DNA of 54,009 nt from 66-474 sp035688305 (GTDB lineage: Bacteria > Pseudomonadota > Gammaproteobacteria > Xanthomonadales > Rhodanobacteraceae), in contig DASSNC010000041.1 in NCBI GenBank assembly GCA_035688305.1, forward strand, positions 1 to 54,009, in the 5' to 3' direction. The notes below the pieces were generated by a model that saw only the letters and a program-made list of their open reading frames with translations, had not been told where the DNA came from and ran no database searches. Shown one piece after another: positions 44,437-52,886 of this stretch. Every line of letters begins with the position of its first letter. Within the stretch, counting starts at the first letter, position 1. A program made the translations under genes and the position numbers.

Positions 44437-44934
44437 TCACTCGGGTGCGGTCGCGACAGCTCGACCGGCGACGTCTTCGACAAACTGACCGCCCGCGCGG
44501 AAAATCCAGTGCCGCGCGATCAGAAAGCTCACCACCGCCGTGAGGCCGTCGACCAGCGGTTTGAGCAGCCATGCGACCTGCAGACCACCCAGCCGCTCCG
44601 CTACCGTAACCAGCAGCGTGTTCGCGCCGGTCAGTGGAATCCACGTCACCACGAAGCGCAGCAGCAGTGCGCCATGCAGTCTCGACTTGAACGTGACCAT
44701 GCCGTTCATCGTGAACCCGAGCAAGGCTGCAGCAACCCGTGCGACAACGTTTGCCGGCGCCACCGGCATGCCCCACGCCGTCAACGCCACGAAGCACAGC
44801 CACTCGACGATCAGTTGGGCCGCGCCCACCACGAGGTACCAAGCCACTTGCCGACCAAGGGCGTTCCGTTTCACCTTGCCCAGCAGGGCCGCGCGCGTGG
44901 GGTCCGCTGAAGCCGCACGAGCCTCATCCGGCAT
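44437..44934 (-). CDS. GtrA-like membrane protein
   Basis: A 165-residue protein with four spans of the GtrA/DPMS3 type (YLVVGAAQLIVEWLCFVAL, VVARVAAALLGFTMNGMVTFKS). The GtrA family is thought to flip or stabilise polyprenyl-phosphate-linked sugars across the inner membrane. The start ATG 44934 overlaps the end of the upstream glycosyltransferase gene by 11 nt, so the two are translationally coupled. With the GtrB-like glycosyltransferase and the ArnT-like transferase upstream, it completes a gtr-type surface-glycosylation group. Confidence 0.87.
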   Translation of the reverse strand: MPDEARAASADPTRAALLGKVKRNALGRQVAWYLVVGAAQLIVEWLCFVALTAWGMPVAPANVVARVAAALLGFTMNGMVTFKSRLHGALLLRFVVTWIPLTGANTLLVTVAERLGGLQVAWLLKPLVDGLTAVVSFLIARHWIFRAGGQFVEDVAGRAVATAPE

Positions 44935-45922
44935 CGGAACGGTACACCCTGCGAACGATATACGGCGGGCGTGATTTGGATTCGATGTAGGTTCGCCCCA
45001 CATACTCCCCGATGATGCCCAGTCCCAGCAATTGCAACCCGGAAAGAAAGGCAATCAGCGAGACGAGCGAAGCATAGCCCGGCAATTCGACGCCGTGTGC
45101 GAGGGTTCGAATGACGATGAAGCTGCCATAGAGCATCGCGGCGATCGCCACACTGCCGCCGACAAGAGTCACCAGCCGCAGCGGTGCAGTCGAGAATGAG
45201 GTCACCCCTTCGACCGCCAGACTCAGCAGGCGAAACGCATTGAATTTGGTCTGGCCAACGGCGCGCGCGGGGCGGATGTATTCCATTTCCTCGGTGCGGA
45301 ATCCGGCCCAGGCGAACAGCCCTTTCATGAACCGCCGGTTCTCCGGCAAGTTGTTGATGGCGTCGACCACCGCGCGATCCATCAGTCGGAAGTCGCCGAC
45401 GTTTTCCGGAATGGGAACGTCCGAGATCATGTTGAACATGCGATAGAACAGCCTCGCGGACACACGCTTGCCCCAGGTGTCCGAGCTTCGATTCGAGCGT
45501 TTGGCAATCACTACCTCGGCCCCGTCTTCCCAGCGCGCAAGCATTTCCAGCAGCAGCTCTGGCGGATCCTGCAAGTCGGCGTCCAGCGGAATCACCGCGT
45601 CGCCCGAGGTCGCCCGCATACCGGCGCTGAGTGCCGGCTCCTTGCCGAAATGGCGGGACAAATCGACCACGACGACACGAAAAGCGACAGGCTGGTAACG
45701 GGCCGCTTCGCGCAGGGTATCGTCCTCGCTGCCGTCGTTCACAACGACGAGCTCCCACCGATAGGGCGTGCCGGCGAACGTCCGCTCAAGCCGCTCAAAA
45801 GTGAGTTTGAGCGCCTCCTGCTCGTTGTACGCGGGCATCACCACGGAAATCAGCGGCGCGCGCCCGCTGGCATCGGTGCGTTTCATCGGGTCATTCTCGC
45901 GCTGCCATGTCGTCAGCTCCAT
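44924..45922 (-). CDS. GtrB/DPM1-like glycosyltransferase
   Basis: Family 2 glycosyltransferase (332 aa) that transfers a sugar to undecaprenyl phosphate. The GT-A domain opens with LISVVMPAYNEQEALKLTFERL and has VVNDGSEDDTL, the metal-binding DADLQDPPE and GDFRLMDR; two C-terminal membrane segments follow (VGGSVAIAAMLYGSFIVIRT and SLIAFLSGLQLLGLGIIGEYVGR). The closest well-known relatives are GtrB, ArnC and YfdH. ATG 45922 gives the longest protein; ATG 45886 is a plausible alternative. Start and stop lie close to neighbours (13 nt after the ArnT-like gene, overlap with gtrA-like), so this is an operon. Confidence 0.92.
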   Translation of the reverse strand: MELTTWQRENDPMKRTDASGRAPLISVVMPAYNEQEALKLTFERLERTFAGTPYRWELVVVNDGSEDDTLREAARYQPVAFRVVVVDLSRHFGKEPALSAGMRATSGDAVIPLDADLQDPPELLLEMLARWEDGAEVVIAKRSNRSSDTWGKRVSARLFYRMFNMISDVPIPENVGDFRLMDRAVVDAINNLPENRRFMKGLFAWAGFRTEEMEYIRPARAVGQTKFNAFRLLSLAVEGVTSFSTAPLRLVTLVGGSVAIAAMLYGSFIVIRTLAHGVELPGYASLVSLIAFLSGLQLLGLGIIGEYVGRTYIESKSRPPYIVRRVYRSDAG

Positions 45923-45935
45923 CGCGTTGTGTCTT

Positions 45936-47663
45936 TCATGGCGATGAGTGTGCGGGCGACGCTGGGCGCATGATCACCAACCCGCTCGGCGCCTGGCCCA
46001 CGACGATCATCGGCAGTTTGGCGGACTCGAGTTCCGGCAGCAGGTGCGGATCGACGACAGCCATCGCACTGCGCGTCGCGCGCCACCGGCCTTCGAACGC
46101 ACCGAGGTTGGTGATGACACCAGTGGGTCGGGACGCGATACCCGGACGGATATCGTCCGGCTGCTCATCCACGACGGTGACCAACCGCTGCAGGTAAAAG
46201 GAAAGGCCGCGCTGGTAAGCGTGCACCGTGAACACTTCGGTATCCGTGCGCAGGTGCGGCCGCATGAGTTCGGCCACGGGTTTGGCGGAGAGACTTGCGG
46301 CGAGCGTGGCATTGCCGGCGAACAACACTTGCCAGACCAGCAGCGAGCAAGCACCGAGCACGCTCATCGCTACCACCGGTCGCCAGCGGCGTTTGAGCAT
46401 GAACGCACACAACACGGCAACCACGGCCAGCAGCCCGAGTCCAGCCGCCAGCCACAGCAAGGCAGGGTGCAGCTCGGTGTGCCGGGACAGATGGCGGGTA
46501 CTGGGGTGCAGCGTCAGGGTGGCCACCACGGCGGCGAGCGCCAGGACGCTGATTCCCAGCAGGCGCCACGCAAGGGCGCCGCGGGTGAGTGCCGAAACTC
46601 GGCGCGCAATGAGCAGTGCAAGGGCCGGGAAGATCGGCAGGATGTACAGCGGCAGCTTGGAGTGCGATACCGAGAAAAACACCAGGATGACCGCAATCCA
46701 GCACAGCAGGAAACGCTCGGCAGCCGATCCGGCAACCAGCTCGCGCCAACCGCGACGGCTGAGCGGCAGGAACGCCATCCACGGAAACAGGCCAGCCAGC
46801 GTGACCGTCAGGAAAAACCACCAGGGCTGGTAGCGGTCGTACTCGTTGACCAGGAAGCGGGTGAATTGTTGCTGGATGAAAAAGTAGTTGAAGAAATCGG
46901 GGTGCCGAAGACTGATGGCGATGAACCAGGGCGCCGCGATGACAGCCACCAGTGCCAGGCCCCAGCCCATCGTCATGCGTCGCCAGATGCGCCAATCGCG
47001 CTCCCAGAGCATGAAGGCCAGTAGGGCCAAGGTCGGGAACACCAGCCCTATCAGGCCTTTCGACAGCACCGCCAGGGCGAGGCTGGCCCATCCGACCAGA
47101 TTCAGCCCAACACGGTGGGGTGCGGCTTGCGGGTCGAAGTTGGCCACCAGGAACACGCAGACCGCGATGCTCATGAACGCGGCCACGCCCATGTCCATGG
47201 AGTTGAGGTGGCCACCCGCAAAAAACAGCAGGGTGCTGCCGAGTACGATGGCTGCCAACCATCCGGTGGCAGTGCCATACAGCCGCTTGCCGGCCCAGCC
47301 AGTGACGGCGATGGTCGCCATGGCGGTGAGTGCCACCCACAAGCGGGCGGTCCATTCGTGCACACCAAACAGGTGATAGCAGATGCTGGTGGCCCAGTAC
47401 TGCAATGCGGGTTTGTCGAAGAAGTTGAAGCCGTCGAGCTTCGGGGTCAACCAATTTCCGCTGACGAACATCTCGCGGGCGACCTCGGCATAGCGCGCCT
47501 CGTCGGGCTCCGCCAGTGCCCGCAAGTTCAACCCGAAGAACCAGAGCGCCAGCCATCCGAGCGAGAAGGTGCCGGCCAGCCAGCCGGCCAGCGGTCGCCG
47601 CACCGTGGGCAGCGGCGCCGTGCTGGCGCGGGCAGTCTCGCGCGAGTCGGGGCTTTCGTTCAT
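45936..47663 (-). CDS. ArnT-like GT39 family glycosyltransferase
   Basis: A 575-residue polytopic GT-C transferase of the ArnT/PMT_2 type. The first periplasmic loop has the catalytic-region motif EPDEARYAEVAREM, followed by W-L-TP-KLDG and the FFDKPALQYW motif. About 12 membrane spans and a C-terminal periplasmic domain (VFTVHAYQRGLSFYL, LVTVVDEQ) follow. Such enzymes move a sugar from a polyprenyl-phosphate donor to lipid A or another envelope glycan. It is first in a three-gene group with GtrB-like and GtrA-like genes, which would make and flip the lipid-linked sugar. The actual sugar and acceptor are unknown. A start 3' of 47663 would lose the conserved N-terminus. Confidence 0.9.
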   Translation of the reverse strand: MNESPDSRETARASTAPLPTVRRPLAGWLAGTFSLGWLALWFFGLNLRALAEPDEARYAEVAREMFVSGNWLTPKLDGFNFFDKPALQYWATSICYHLFGVHEWTARLWVALTAMATIAVTGWAGKRLYGTATGWLAAIVLGSTLLFFAGGHLNSMDMGVAAFMSIAVCVFLVANFDPQAAPHRVGLNLVGWASLALAVLSKGLIGLVFPTLALLAFMLWERDWRIWRRMTMGWGLALVAVIAAPWFIAISLRHPDFFNYFFIQQQFTRFLVNEYDRYQPWWFFLTVTLAGLFPWMAFLPLSRRGWRELVAGSAAERFLLCWIAVILVFFSVSHSKLPLYILPIFPALALLIARRVSALTRGALAWRLLGISVLALAAVVATLTLHPSTRHLSRHTELHPALLWLAAGLGLLAVVAVLCAFMLKRRWRPVVAMSVLGACSLLVWQVLFAGNATLAASLSAKPVAELMRPHLRTDTEVFTVHAYQRGLSFYLQRLVTVVDEQPDDIRPGIASRPTGVITNLGAFEGRWRATRSAMAVVDPHLLPELESAKLPMIVVGQAPSGLVIMRPASPAHSSP

Positions 47664-48213
47664 GGGCGTGTTAAATCGCGAAGCGCCCCGCGGTTGGAGC
47701 CGATGATCCGTGACGGGCGTTCACCCTGAGAGGCGAATTCGAGTGCGTCGGGAGCGACACGTACGACCACCATGGCATCCACCGGGCGCCAGACAAAGCT
47801 GCCGGATGTGCATTGATCACCAAGCGCCAATGCTCCACGGGCAACCGAAGTGGCCGTGCCGCTCCGCGCCGGCTTTTGGTGGCACACTCGCCAAACGCGG
47901 CCATGCCTTGAATGTAGTCCGTGGTCGATGCCGAACGACCTGCTGGCTGGCAGCAGGTCCAACGACCCCGACGCACTCACGTGAGCCCGTGGCAAGGCAG
48001 CAAAACGTTGCATGGTGTTCACTCGACGCGACTCCGGAGCGCAGACGAGTGTCGTACCGCAAACTTAGGTTCGGCTTTGCAGTCGCCTACCTCGTGCCCG
48101 GCTGCGGGCCCACGCGACCCATCACCGCACCGGCTGTTGCCGGTCGGCGAGAGCCGAGAGTGATGGCCTCGCCAAATCGGCACGCGGTAGCGATCGCCTT
48201 GGAGGCGCGAAGG
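47664..48213. other. gene-poor stretch upstream of the integrase remnant
   Basis: About 550 bp without a recognisable gene. Several short open frames exist on both strands but none shows family motifs. It probably includes the ArnT-like gene promoter and decayed integrase or element DNA. Confidence 0.4.
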
Positions 48214-48492
48214 CTGATCGTGACTGAATCGGGTAGACCCGTTGGACGCCCCACGCCTGATTCCGCATGGCAGCGCACCATGCAGCAGGCATTGAGAAAG
48301 CGCAGGTGCTGACGCCGCAAACCCGCTTCGGGATACACGCGCTGAAGCAGCGCGGCGTGACGGATTCGGCGGACACGCGGCGCGACAACCAAGACGCAAT
48401 TGGACAACATGTCACCCACGATGTCTGACGTCTACTACCACGTTCTGGGTGTACTCGACCCGGACCGCAATCTGTCGAAAGAGCCGGATTGA
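48214..48492 (+). pseudogene. decayed tyrosine integrase, C-terminal fragment
   Basis: Three consecutive plus-strand frames encode pieces that read as the C-terminus of a phage/island tyrosine recombinase. They are ESGRPVGRPTPDSAWQR (48214-48312), then after a shift near 48305 RFGIHALKQRGVTDSADTR followed by DNQDAIGQHVTHDV (to 48428), then YYHVLGVLDPDRN (to 48492). Intact homologues have S-AWQR, F-x-H-LK-x-G-TD, GH and a C-terminal tyrosine in that order. Two frameshifts and the loss of the upstream catalytic domain make it inactive. It abuts the tRNA-Gln fragment, exactly where an integrase gene normally sits. Confidence 0.75.
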
Positions 48493-48525
48493 TTTTCGCG
48501 CCGATTTACACGGATCGGCTGAAAG

Positions 48526-48575
48526 TGGCAGCCCCGGAAGGATTCGAACCTCCGAATGCCTGAGTCAGAGTCAGG
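48526..48575 (-). pseudogene. 3' fragment of tRNA-Gln(CUG), probable attachment site
   Basis: On the minus strand the anticodon stem-loop (5-bp stem CCTGA/TCAGG, loop CTCTGAC with anticodon CTG), variable region, T-arm (loop TTCGAAT) and 3' acceptor strand ending in CCA at 48526 are intact. The D-arm and 5' acceptor strand (which should read AGCCCCG) are absent from the preceding DNA. A tRNA 3' half without the 5' half is the usual footprint of integrase-mediated insertion (att site). The crossover region would be the anticodon to CCA segment. Confidence 0.85.
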
Positions 48576-49214
48576 TCGCGACTGTAGCAGAATCAGTTAT
48601 TTGCGTTCGATTGATTTATACAAACGCCCGAATCTGAACGTTTGCTTTCAATAGCTTGCAAATTGATTTATACGCGCTCAGGCGATGGTGGCGGATGGTA
48701 TAGGCCAGCCGCGCCAGCCAGTTGTCATCCGTCGCCGAGCCGACGAACGATGTCGGCGCTTACCATGCGCCGAGTGCAGCCAGCACGTCTCATTTCACCA
48801 GCCGAGCAACAAAGGCACGCAGCGTCTGTTGTACGGAATGCCCCCAAGACACACGCCAACGCGGCAACTGCAAGACTGGTTTCACCGGCAGCGGGCAACC
48901 TGATCCAATTGGGTACGCTGGTAACCGTTGACCAAGGTTCTGGCATGCGCTCACCACCTCCTGGTAACGGTTGACCTCTGCGCTGGTGTTGACCGGCGCA
49001 TTCGGCAGCGACGGGCCACCCTCGGCCCTTCGGCGATGGTTAGCGCCGATGAACGATTGGCTGCTCGAGAGTGTATGCGCGAGAATCTGAGCTTTGGATC
49101 TCTCGCGCACGACAACGCCGCGACCACCTGGATTACGATCACGTGCCCGATCAGGTTGCAGTGTCGCCTTCGACCATGTGATCAACAGGTCACGGGGTCG
49201 CCACACAGAAGCAT
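48576..49214. other. degraded accessory DNA beside the att site
   Basis: About 640 bp with no confident gene. The first ~100 bp is markedly AT-richer than the surroundings and has a direct repeat, ATTGATTTATAC at 48610-48621 and 48662-48673. A minus-strand frame around 48790-49293 is probably not coding. I see no intact transposase. Confidence 0.5.
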
Positions 49215-49631
49215 TCAGTGACCGTGGCCGTGGCCACTCCCACCATGTCCGTGCCCACCGTGTCCATGGCCACGATCTTCGTCTCGCCACCAATGGTGCT
49301 GACGACCACCATAGCGGCGCACCACGACGTCGTTTTGCAGGTACGGGCGGTCGACATCCAGCGAGATGTTCACGCCGCCCGCGCGCACATAACCTTGCAG
49401 TGCCAGCGGCAAGCTAACGCCGGCCTGCCAGCCGTCGCCACCCAGCCAGAACCACATGCGCGAGGCGGGCTCGTAATACACCTCGGCAGACGGGTAATAG
49501 ACGTATTGGTGCTTGGCGCGCCAGCCGTGCGCTGGCGCCCAGGGAGGCGGGTCGGCCACAGCGGCAGTGGCGACAAAACCGGCGCCGGCGATGGCCAGTG
49601 CGGCAATGACAGCAAAACGCAGCGTTTTCAT
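49215..49631 (-). CDS. secreted His-tailed protein
   Basis: A 138-residue protein with a good signal peptide (MKTLRFAVIAALAIAG...) and an excellent AGGAGGT site before ATG 49631. The mature part is Tyr/Trp-rich (YVYYPSAEVYYEPASRMWFWLGG), similar in style to the widespread YXWYW-type small periplasmic proteins. The C-terminus is a Gly-His repeat (GHGHGGHGHGG...), a likely metal-binding tail. Two unrelated proteins with His-rich tails occur within 3 kb (this one and the DMT transporter). The function is unknown. Confidence 0.75.
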   Translation of the reverse strand: MKTLRFAVIAALAIAGAGFVATAAVADPPPWAPAHGWRAKHQYVYYPSAEVYYEPASRMWFWLGGDGWQAGVSLPLALQGYVRAGGVNISLDVDRPYLQNDVVVRRYGGRQHHWWRDEDRGHGHGGHGHGGSGHGHGH

Positions 49632-50276
49632 CGTAACCTCCTCATACTGGTTCGCACGCATGCAGGGGCAGGATGCTGGCTTGTGTGACCTGAATGGCGT
49701 GTCACGCCCTTGGTGTGCTCAGTCGTTCGCGCTTTCAAAACGCGTACAGCATCGAGCCGCCGACGCAATGTATTGCGATGAACCTTACTTCATGTACCCC
49801 GCGCCGCCGAAGAACGTCCACGCGTCGAAGCCCTTGTAGGCGTCGATGTTCATGCCGTAATCATTCTGGCCGGTGTCGGCCGGCGTTGCCAAACACCTCG
49901 CGGCGACTGTGACGCAGTTCACTGTGGCATGGACCAGTGCGTGCGGGTTGGTGCAAGAGCCGAAGCCTTCGTTATGGATGTTGGCGTTTCCGGACTGCAC
50001 CGGATTCCCTGGAGGCTGCTTGCCGAGAGTCACGCTGCCATGGGCAATGAACCGTCCCGCGACGGCTGGCATTGGCGCGTGCGTTGTCTCCGGCACGACC
50101 ATCCAGCATGGGCGCATTGCATGTGCACTCACGTGGTGGCAGGACGCAAGGCGTCGTTCAGCAAACCATCCGAGTGCTGAATTACCACGATCGTGATTCA
50201 GCGACGAGTTGGGCGGCCTGTGTAGTGTCCGGGTCGTCGTGCGCCCCGACGCACGCGGTTTAACTCGGAGGACACT
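49632..50276. other. intergenic region with a possible outer-membrane protein remnant
   Basis: A 645-bp gap. A minus-strand frame at about 49785-50132 ends DYGMNIDAYKGFDAWTFFGG, which resembles one strand-turn of an outer-membrane beta-barrel before an early stop. No signal peptide or start is evident, so I treat it as a doubtful remnant. The rest contains the promoter of the Gly/Ala-rich gene. Confidence 0.35.
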
Positions 50277-51095
50277 ATGCGCAAAACCACCCTCGCTGTT
50301 TCCATTGCTGCATCATGCTTGCTCGCCCTGCCCGCGTTTGCCCAAGTCCACCTTGGCGCCGGGGGCCAGATCGGAGGTGCCGTGGGCGTGAACACCGGCC
50401 ACATGATGCAACACACCTTCCCGAACACTATGCAGAATACCCTGCAAACCACGAATCGACTTGAACGCACAGGCGATCGCGCCAAGAAACGCGCGGCACG
50501 GAAAACTGCCGACGCTGCGGGCCAGTCGGCGCGCGCGCGCGTTGGCGCTGGTCAGCAGGCTGGCGTCTCCACGGCGACCCCGACGGGCAATGCACAAGTC
50601 ACCGGTTCGGCCAACGCCGGCGCCGGACTGAACACCGCGGCCGCCGCAGGCAAGGCCGGCGACGCCGGACGTGGCGTCGGCGGGACGGTGCGCAATGCCG
50701 CCAACACGGCGATCCAGTCCACCGACCGCACCGCAGGCTCGGTCAGCAACGCGGTCAGCGGCATCAACGCGAGCGGCGAAGCCGGCGGTTCGGCCAACGG
50801 TAGCGCCAATGCCGGCGCGGGCATGATGGCGGGCGCCGGACTGAACACCGCGGCCGCCGCAGGCAAGGCCGGTGATGCCGGACGTGGCGTCGGCGGCACG
50901 GTGCGCAACACCGCCAACACGGCAATCCAGTCCACCGACCGCACCGCAGGCTCGGTCGGCAACGCGGTCAGCGGCATCAACGCCAGTGGGTCGGCCAACG
51001 GCTCGGCGAGCGCACGCGCGCAATCGCACTCCAACAGCCACAGCCACCATCGCAACAGCCAAGGCAACGCCAACGACAAGGAGCGGCAGCGCTGA
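50277..51095 (+). CDS. secreted Ala/Gly/Asn-rich protein with internal duplication
   Basis: A 272-residue low-complexity protein with a signal peptide (MRKTTLAVSIAASCLLALPAFA) and a GGAGGA site before ATG 50277. A ~50-residue unit (LNTAAAAGKAGDAGRGVGG, then VRN-A/T-ANTAIQSTDRTAGSV) occurs twice, offset by exactly 213 bp (DNA 50625-50775 and 50838-50988), and is nearly identical. The end is Ser/His/Asn-rich (SHSNSHSHHRNSQGNAND). A strong terminator lies ~110 nt downstream. The duplication is recent. The biased composition suggests an extended, surface-exposed or periplasmic structural protein; no family is recognised. Confidence 0.75.
   Translation: MRKTTLAVSIAASCLLALPAFAQVHLGAGGQIGGAVGVNTGHMMQHTFPNTMQNTLQTTNRLERTGDRAKKRAARKTADAAGQSARARVGAGQQAGVSTATPTGNAQVTGSANAGAGLNTAAAAGKAGDAGRGVGGTVRNAANTAIQSTDRTAGSVSNAVSGINASGEAGGSANGSANAGAGMMAGAGLNTAAAAGKAGDAGRGVGGTVRNTANTAIQSTDRTAGSVGNAVSGINASGSANGSASARAQSHSNSHSHHRNSQGNANDKERQR
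50625..50988 (+). repeat. near-identical direct repeat within the Gly/Ala-rich gene
   Basis: About 150 bp at 50625-50775 recurs at 50838-50988 (offset 213 bp, a multiple of three) with only a handful of differences, encoding the duplicated protein unit. Confidence 0.9.
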
Positions 51096-51206
51096 TCGGC
51101 CGGGGCATGCCTGACAGGACGACGGACCATGGAGGGGAAAAGAACCGAACGGCCGCCTTCCCGGAAGGACCTCGCATGGATGCGTAGCTTCAGTCCGGTC
51201 GATGAG

Positions 51207-51241
51207 AGATCCCCTCTACCCTACGGAAGAGGGGATCTTTT
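51207..51241 (+). terminator. Rho-independent terminator
   Basis: Perfect arms AGATCCCCTCT / AGAGGGGATCT with a 10-nt loop, followed by five T's. It ends the Gly/Ala-rich gene transcript. Confidence 0.9.
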
Positions 51242-51771
51242 TCAATACGGGTCGTTCCGCGTCTGTAGTGGAATTGCCATTTACTTGTATGCGGCAATTC
51301 GAGCGTCGTGAGGATCAGACCGGGTTCTGGTCCACTTCTGTGTGCAGTTGGGTTAAGGCCAAAAACATCCGATCCCCGGCATCCAGTCGTTGCTGCACCC
51401 TTGGACAACGCAACGCGAAGACGTTGCAGCCGGCTGCCTGGAGCGACGCACACTGCAACAACCCCGGTACGGGGAGCTCTTCGACTCGCTGAGCCCGACC
51501 AGCAACGACAAGTCGCCGCGTTCGCAAGCGTTGCTGGGTGCCACGCTGTTCCATCACCGTGGTGGCAAGGTAGCTGTTACGACAATCTGCCGACGCGGCC
51601 AACGCGGTGGGCTGCCCCGCAAGCAAAAATCTTGTTCGATTTCGCCGAAAACAGCCGAGAGTGCATTTCTATCAAGGCCGAGGGCCGATTCGTGCCCCGC
51701 GACCTGAATTCATTCTCTGAAACGCCACAACATACATTTCCATTCCGTCCGGTCGTTTGCACCCGCGCGTT
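51242..51771. other. gene-poor stretch
   Basis: About 530 bp with no supported gene. Short open frames on both strands show no family motif or ribosome site. It separates the accessory stretch from the transporter operon. Confidence 0.45.
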
Positions 51772-52833
51772 TCAATCGTGCTTGTGCTGGTGATGGATGT
51801 CCGGGTAGTGCCGATGAGTGTGCGTGATGGGCTCGTGGGTGTGCGGGTGCGTATGCGGCTCGGTGCCATCCCACGGGAAATCGTGGGTGTGCTGGTGGTG
51901 AATGTCGTGCACATGGCGATGGGTATGGGTGATCGCTTCATGGGTATGCATATGTTCGTGGCGCTCGCTCAGGTGTAGCCACACCCCAACAGCCATCAGC
52001 GTTGCGGCAACCCAGAACAGCATCGAGGCGTGGTCGCCGAACGCGAGGATGGCGATGGCCGCGCCCAGGAACGGCGCCGTGGAAAAATAGGCACCGGTAC
52101 GCGCCGTACCGAGCCCGCGCAGGGCGAGGACGAACAGCACCAGGCTCACGCCGTAGCCCAGTAATCCGACCACCATCGCCTCGCTGATCGCCGACACGGC
52201 CGGGAGTGCGGCCCCCAGCGCCAGCGCAATGCCAGTGTTCACGATCCCGGCCACGGTGCCCTTGAGCCCGGCGAGGAACAACGCGTCGTTGGCTGAGACC
52301 TTGCGGGTGAAGTTGTTGTCCAGCGCCCAGCACAGGCACGCACCGGCAATCAGCAACGCGCCCCAGCCCAGACGGCCTGCCCGCTGGGAAGGGTCAGGCC
52401 ATGCGAGCACCACTGCGCCCGCAACGATCGCCAACATGCCAAGCACAACACGGCGATCGGTGTTTTCGTGGAACACCACCCATGCGATCACGGCGGTCAG
52501 TACCGCTTCGAGGTTGAGCAGCAACGAAGCGGTCGCGGCCGAGGTGGTCATGAGCCCCAGCATCAGCGCGAGCGGCCCCAGCACTCCGCCAAAGCCAATT
52601 GCAAGCATGAGCCACGACCACTCGTGCCTCGACATGGACGGCGTCCGCCATCCACGATCGCGAACCAGCCGGATGATGCCGAGGCCGATGCCACTGCCGA
52701 GGTACAGCAGGCCGGCCAACAGCACCGGCGACACATCACGCAGCAGTTGCTTGGCAAAGGGCGTGCTGGCGCCAAACAGCAACGCCGCGGCCAGCGCAAC
52801 CACCACGGCGGGCGAAAAAGACAGGCGTTTCAT
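51772..52833 (-). CDS. EamA/DMT-family transporter with long His-rich tail
   Basis: A 353-residue inner-membrane transporter with about ten spans in two EamA repeats (VALAAALLFGASTPFAKQLL in the first, LGWGALLIAGACLCWALDNN in the second). The last ~60 residues are cytosolic or periplasmic His-rich repeats (HEHMHTHEAITHTHRHVHD and later HTHPHTHEPITHTHRHYPD), a duplicated unit with ~20 His residues that should bind transition metals. ATG 52833 has an AGGAGGT site. It follows the CaCA antiporter gene by 53 nt and probably shares its riboswitch-controlled transcript. Metal export is inferred, not shown; EamA proteins usually move metabolites. Confidence 0.88.
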   Translation of the reverse strand: MKRLSFSPAVVVALAAALLFGASTPFAKQLLRDVSPVLLAGLLYLGSGIGLGIIRLVRDRGWRTPSMSRHEWSWLMLAIGFGGVLGPLALMLGLMTTSAATASLLLNLEAVLTAVIAWVVFHENTDRRVVLGMLAIVAGAVVLAWPDPSQRAGRLGWGALLIAGACLCWALDNNFTRKVSANDALFLAGLKGTVAGIVNTGIALALGAALPAVSAISEAMVVGLLGYGVSLVLFVLALRGLGTARTGAYFSTAPFLGAAIAILAFGDHASMLFWVAATLMAVGVWLHLSERHEHMHTHEAITHTHRHVHDIHHQHTHDFPWDGTEPHTHPHTHEPITHTHRHYPDIHHQHKHD

Positions 52834-52886
52834 CAAATGAACCTCCTGCAGGGCCTGCGGGTCACCTGTTGCGGAGTCACATGCGA

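Noticed and set aside
47710..48312. 200-residue plus-strand frame read as an intact gene
   Set aside because: Only its last ~30 residues match an integrase. The match continues in other frames, so this is part of a pseudogene rather than a real gene.
48526..48600. an intact tRNA-Gln gene
   Set aside because: The 5' acceptor strand and D-arm cannot be found; the preceding DNA does not pair with the 3' acceptor strand.
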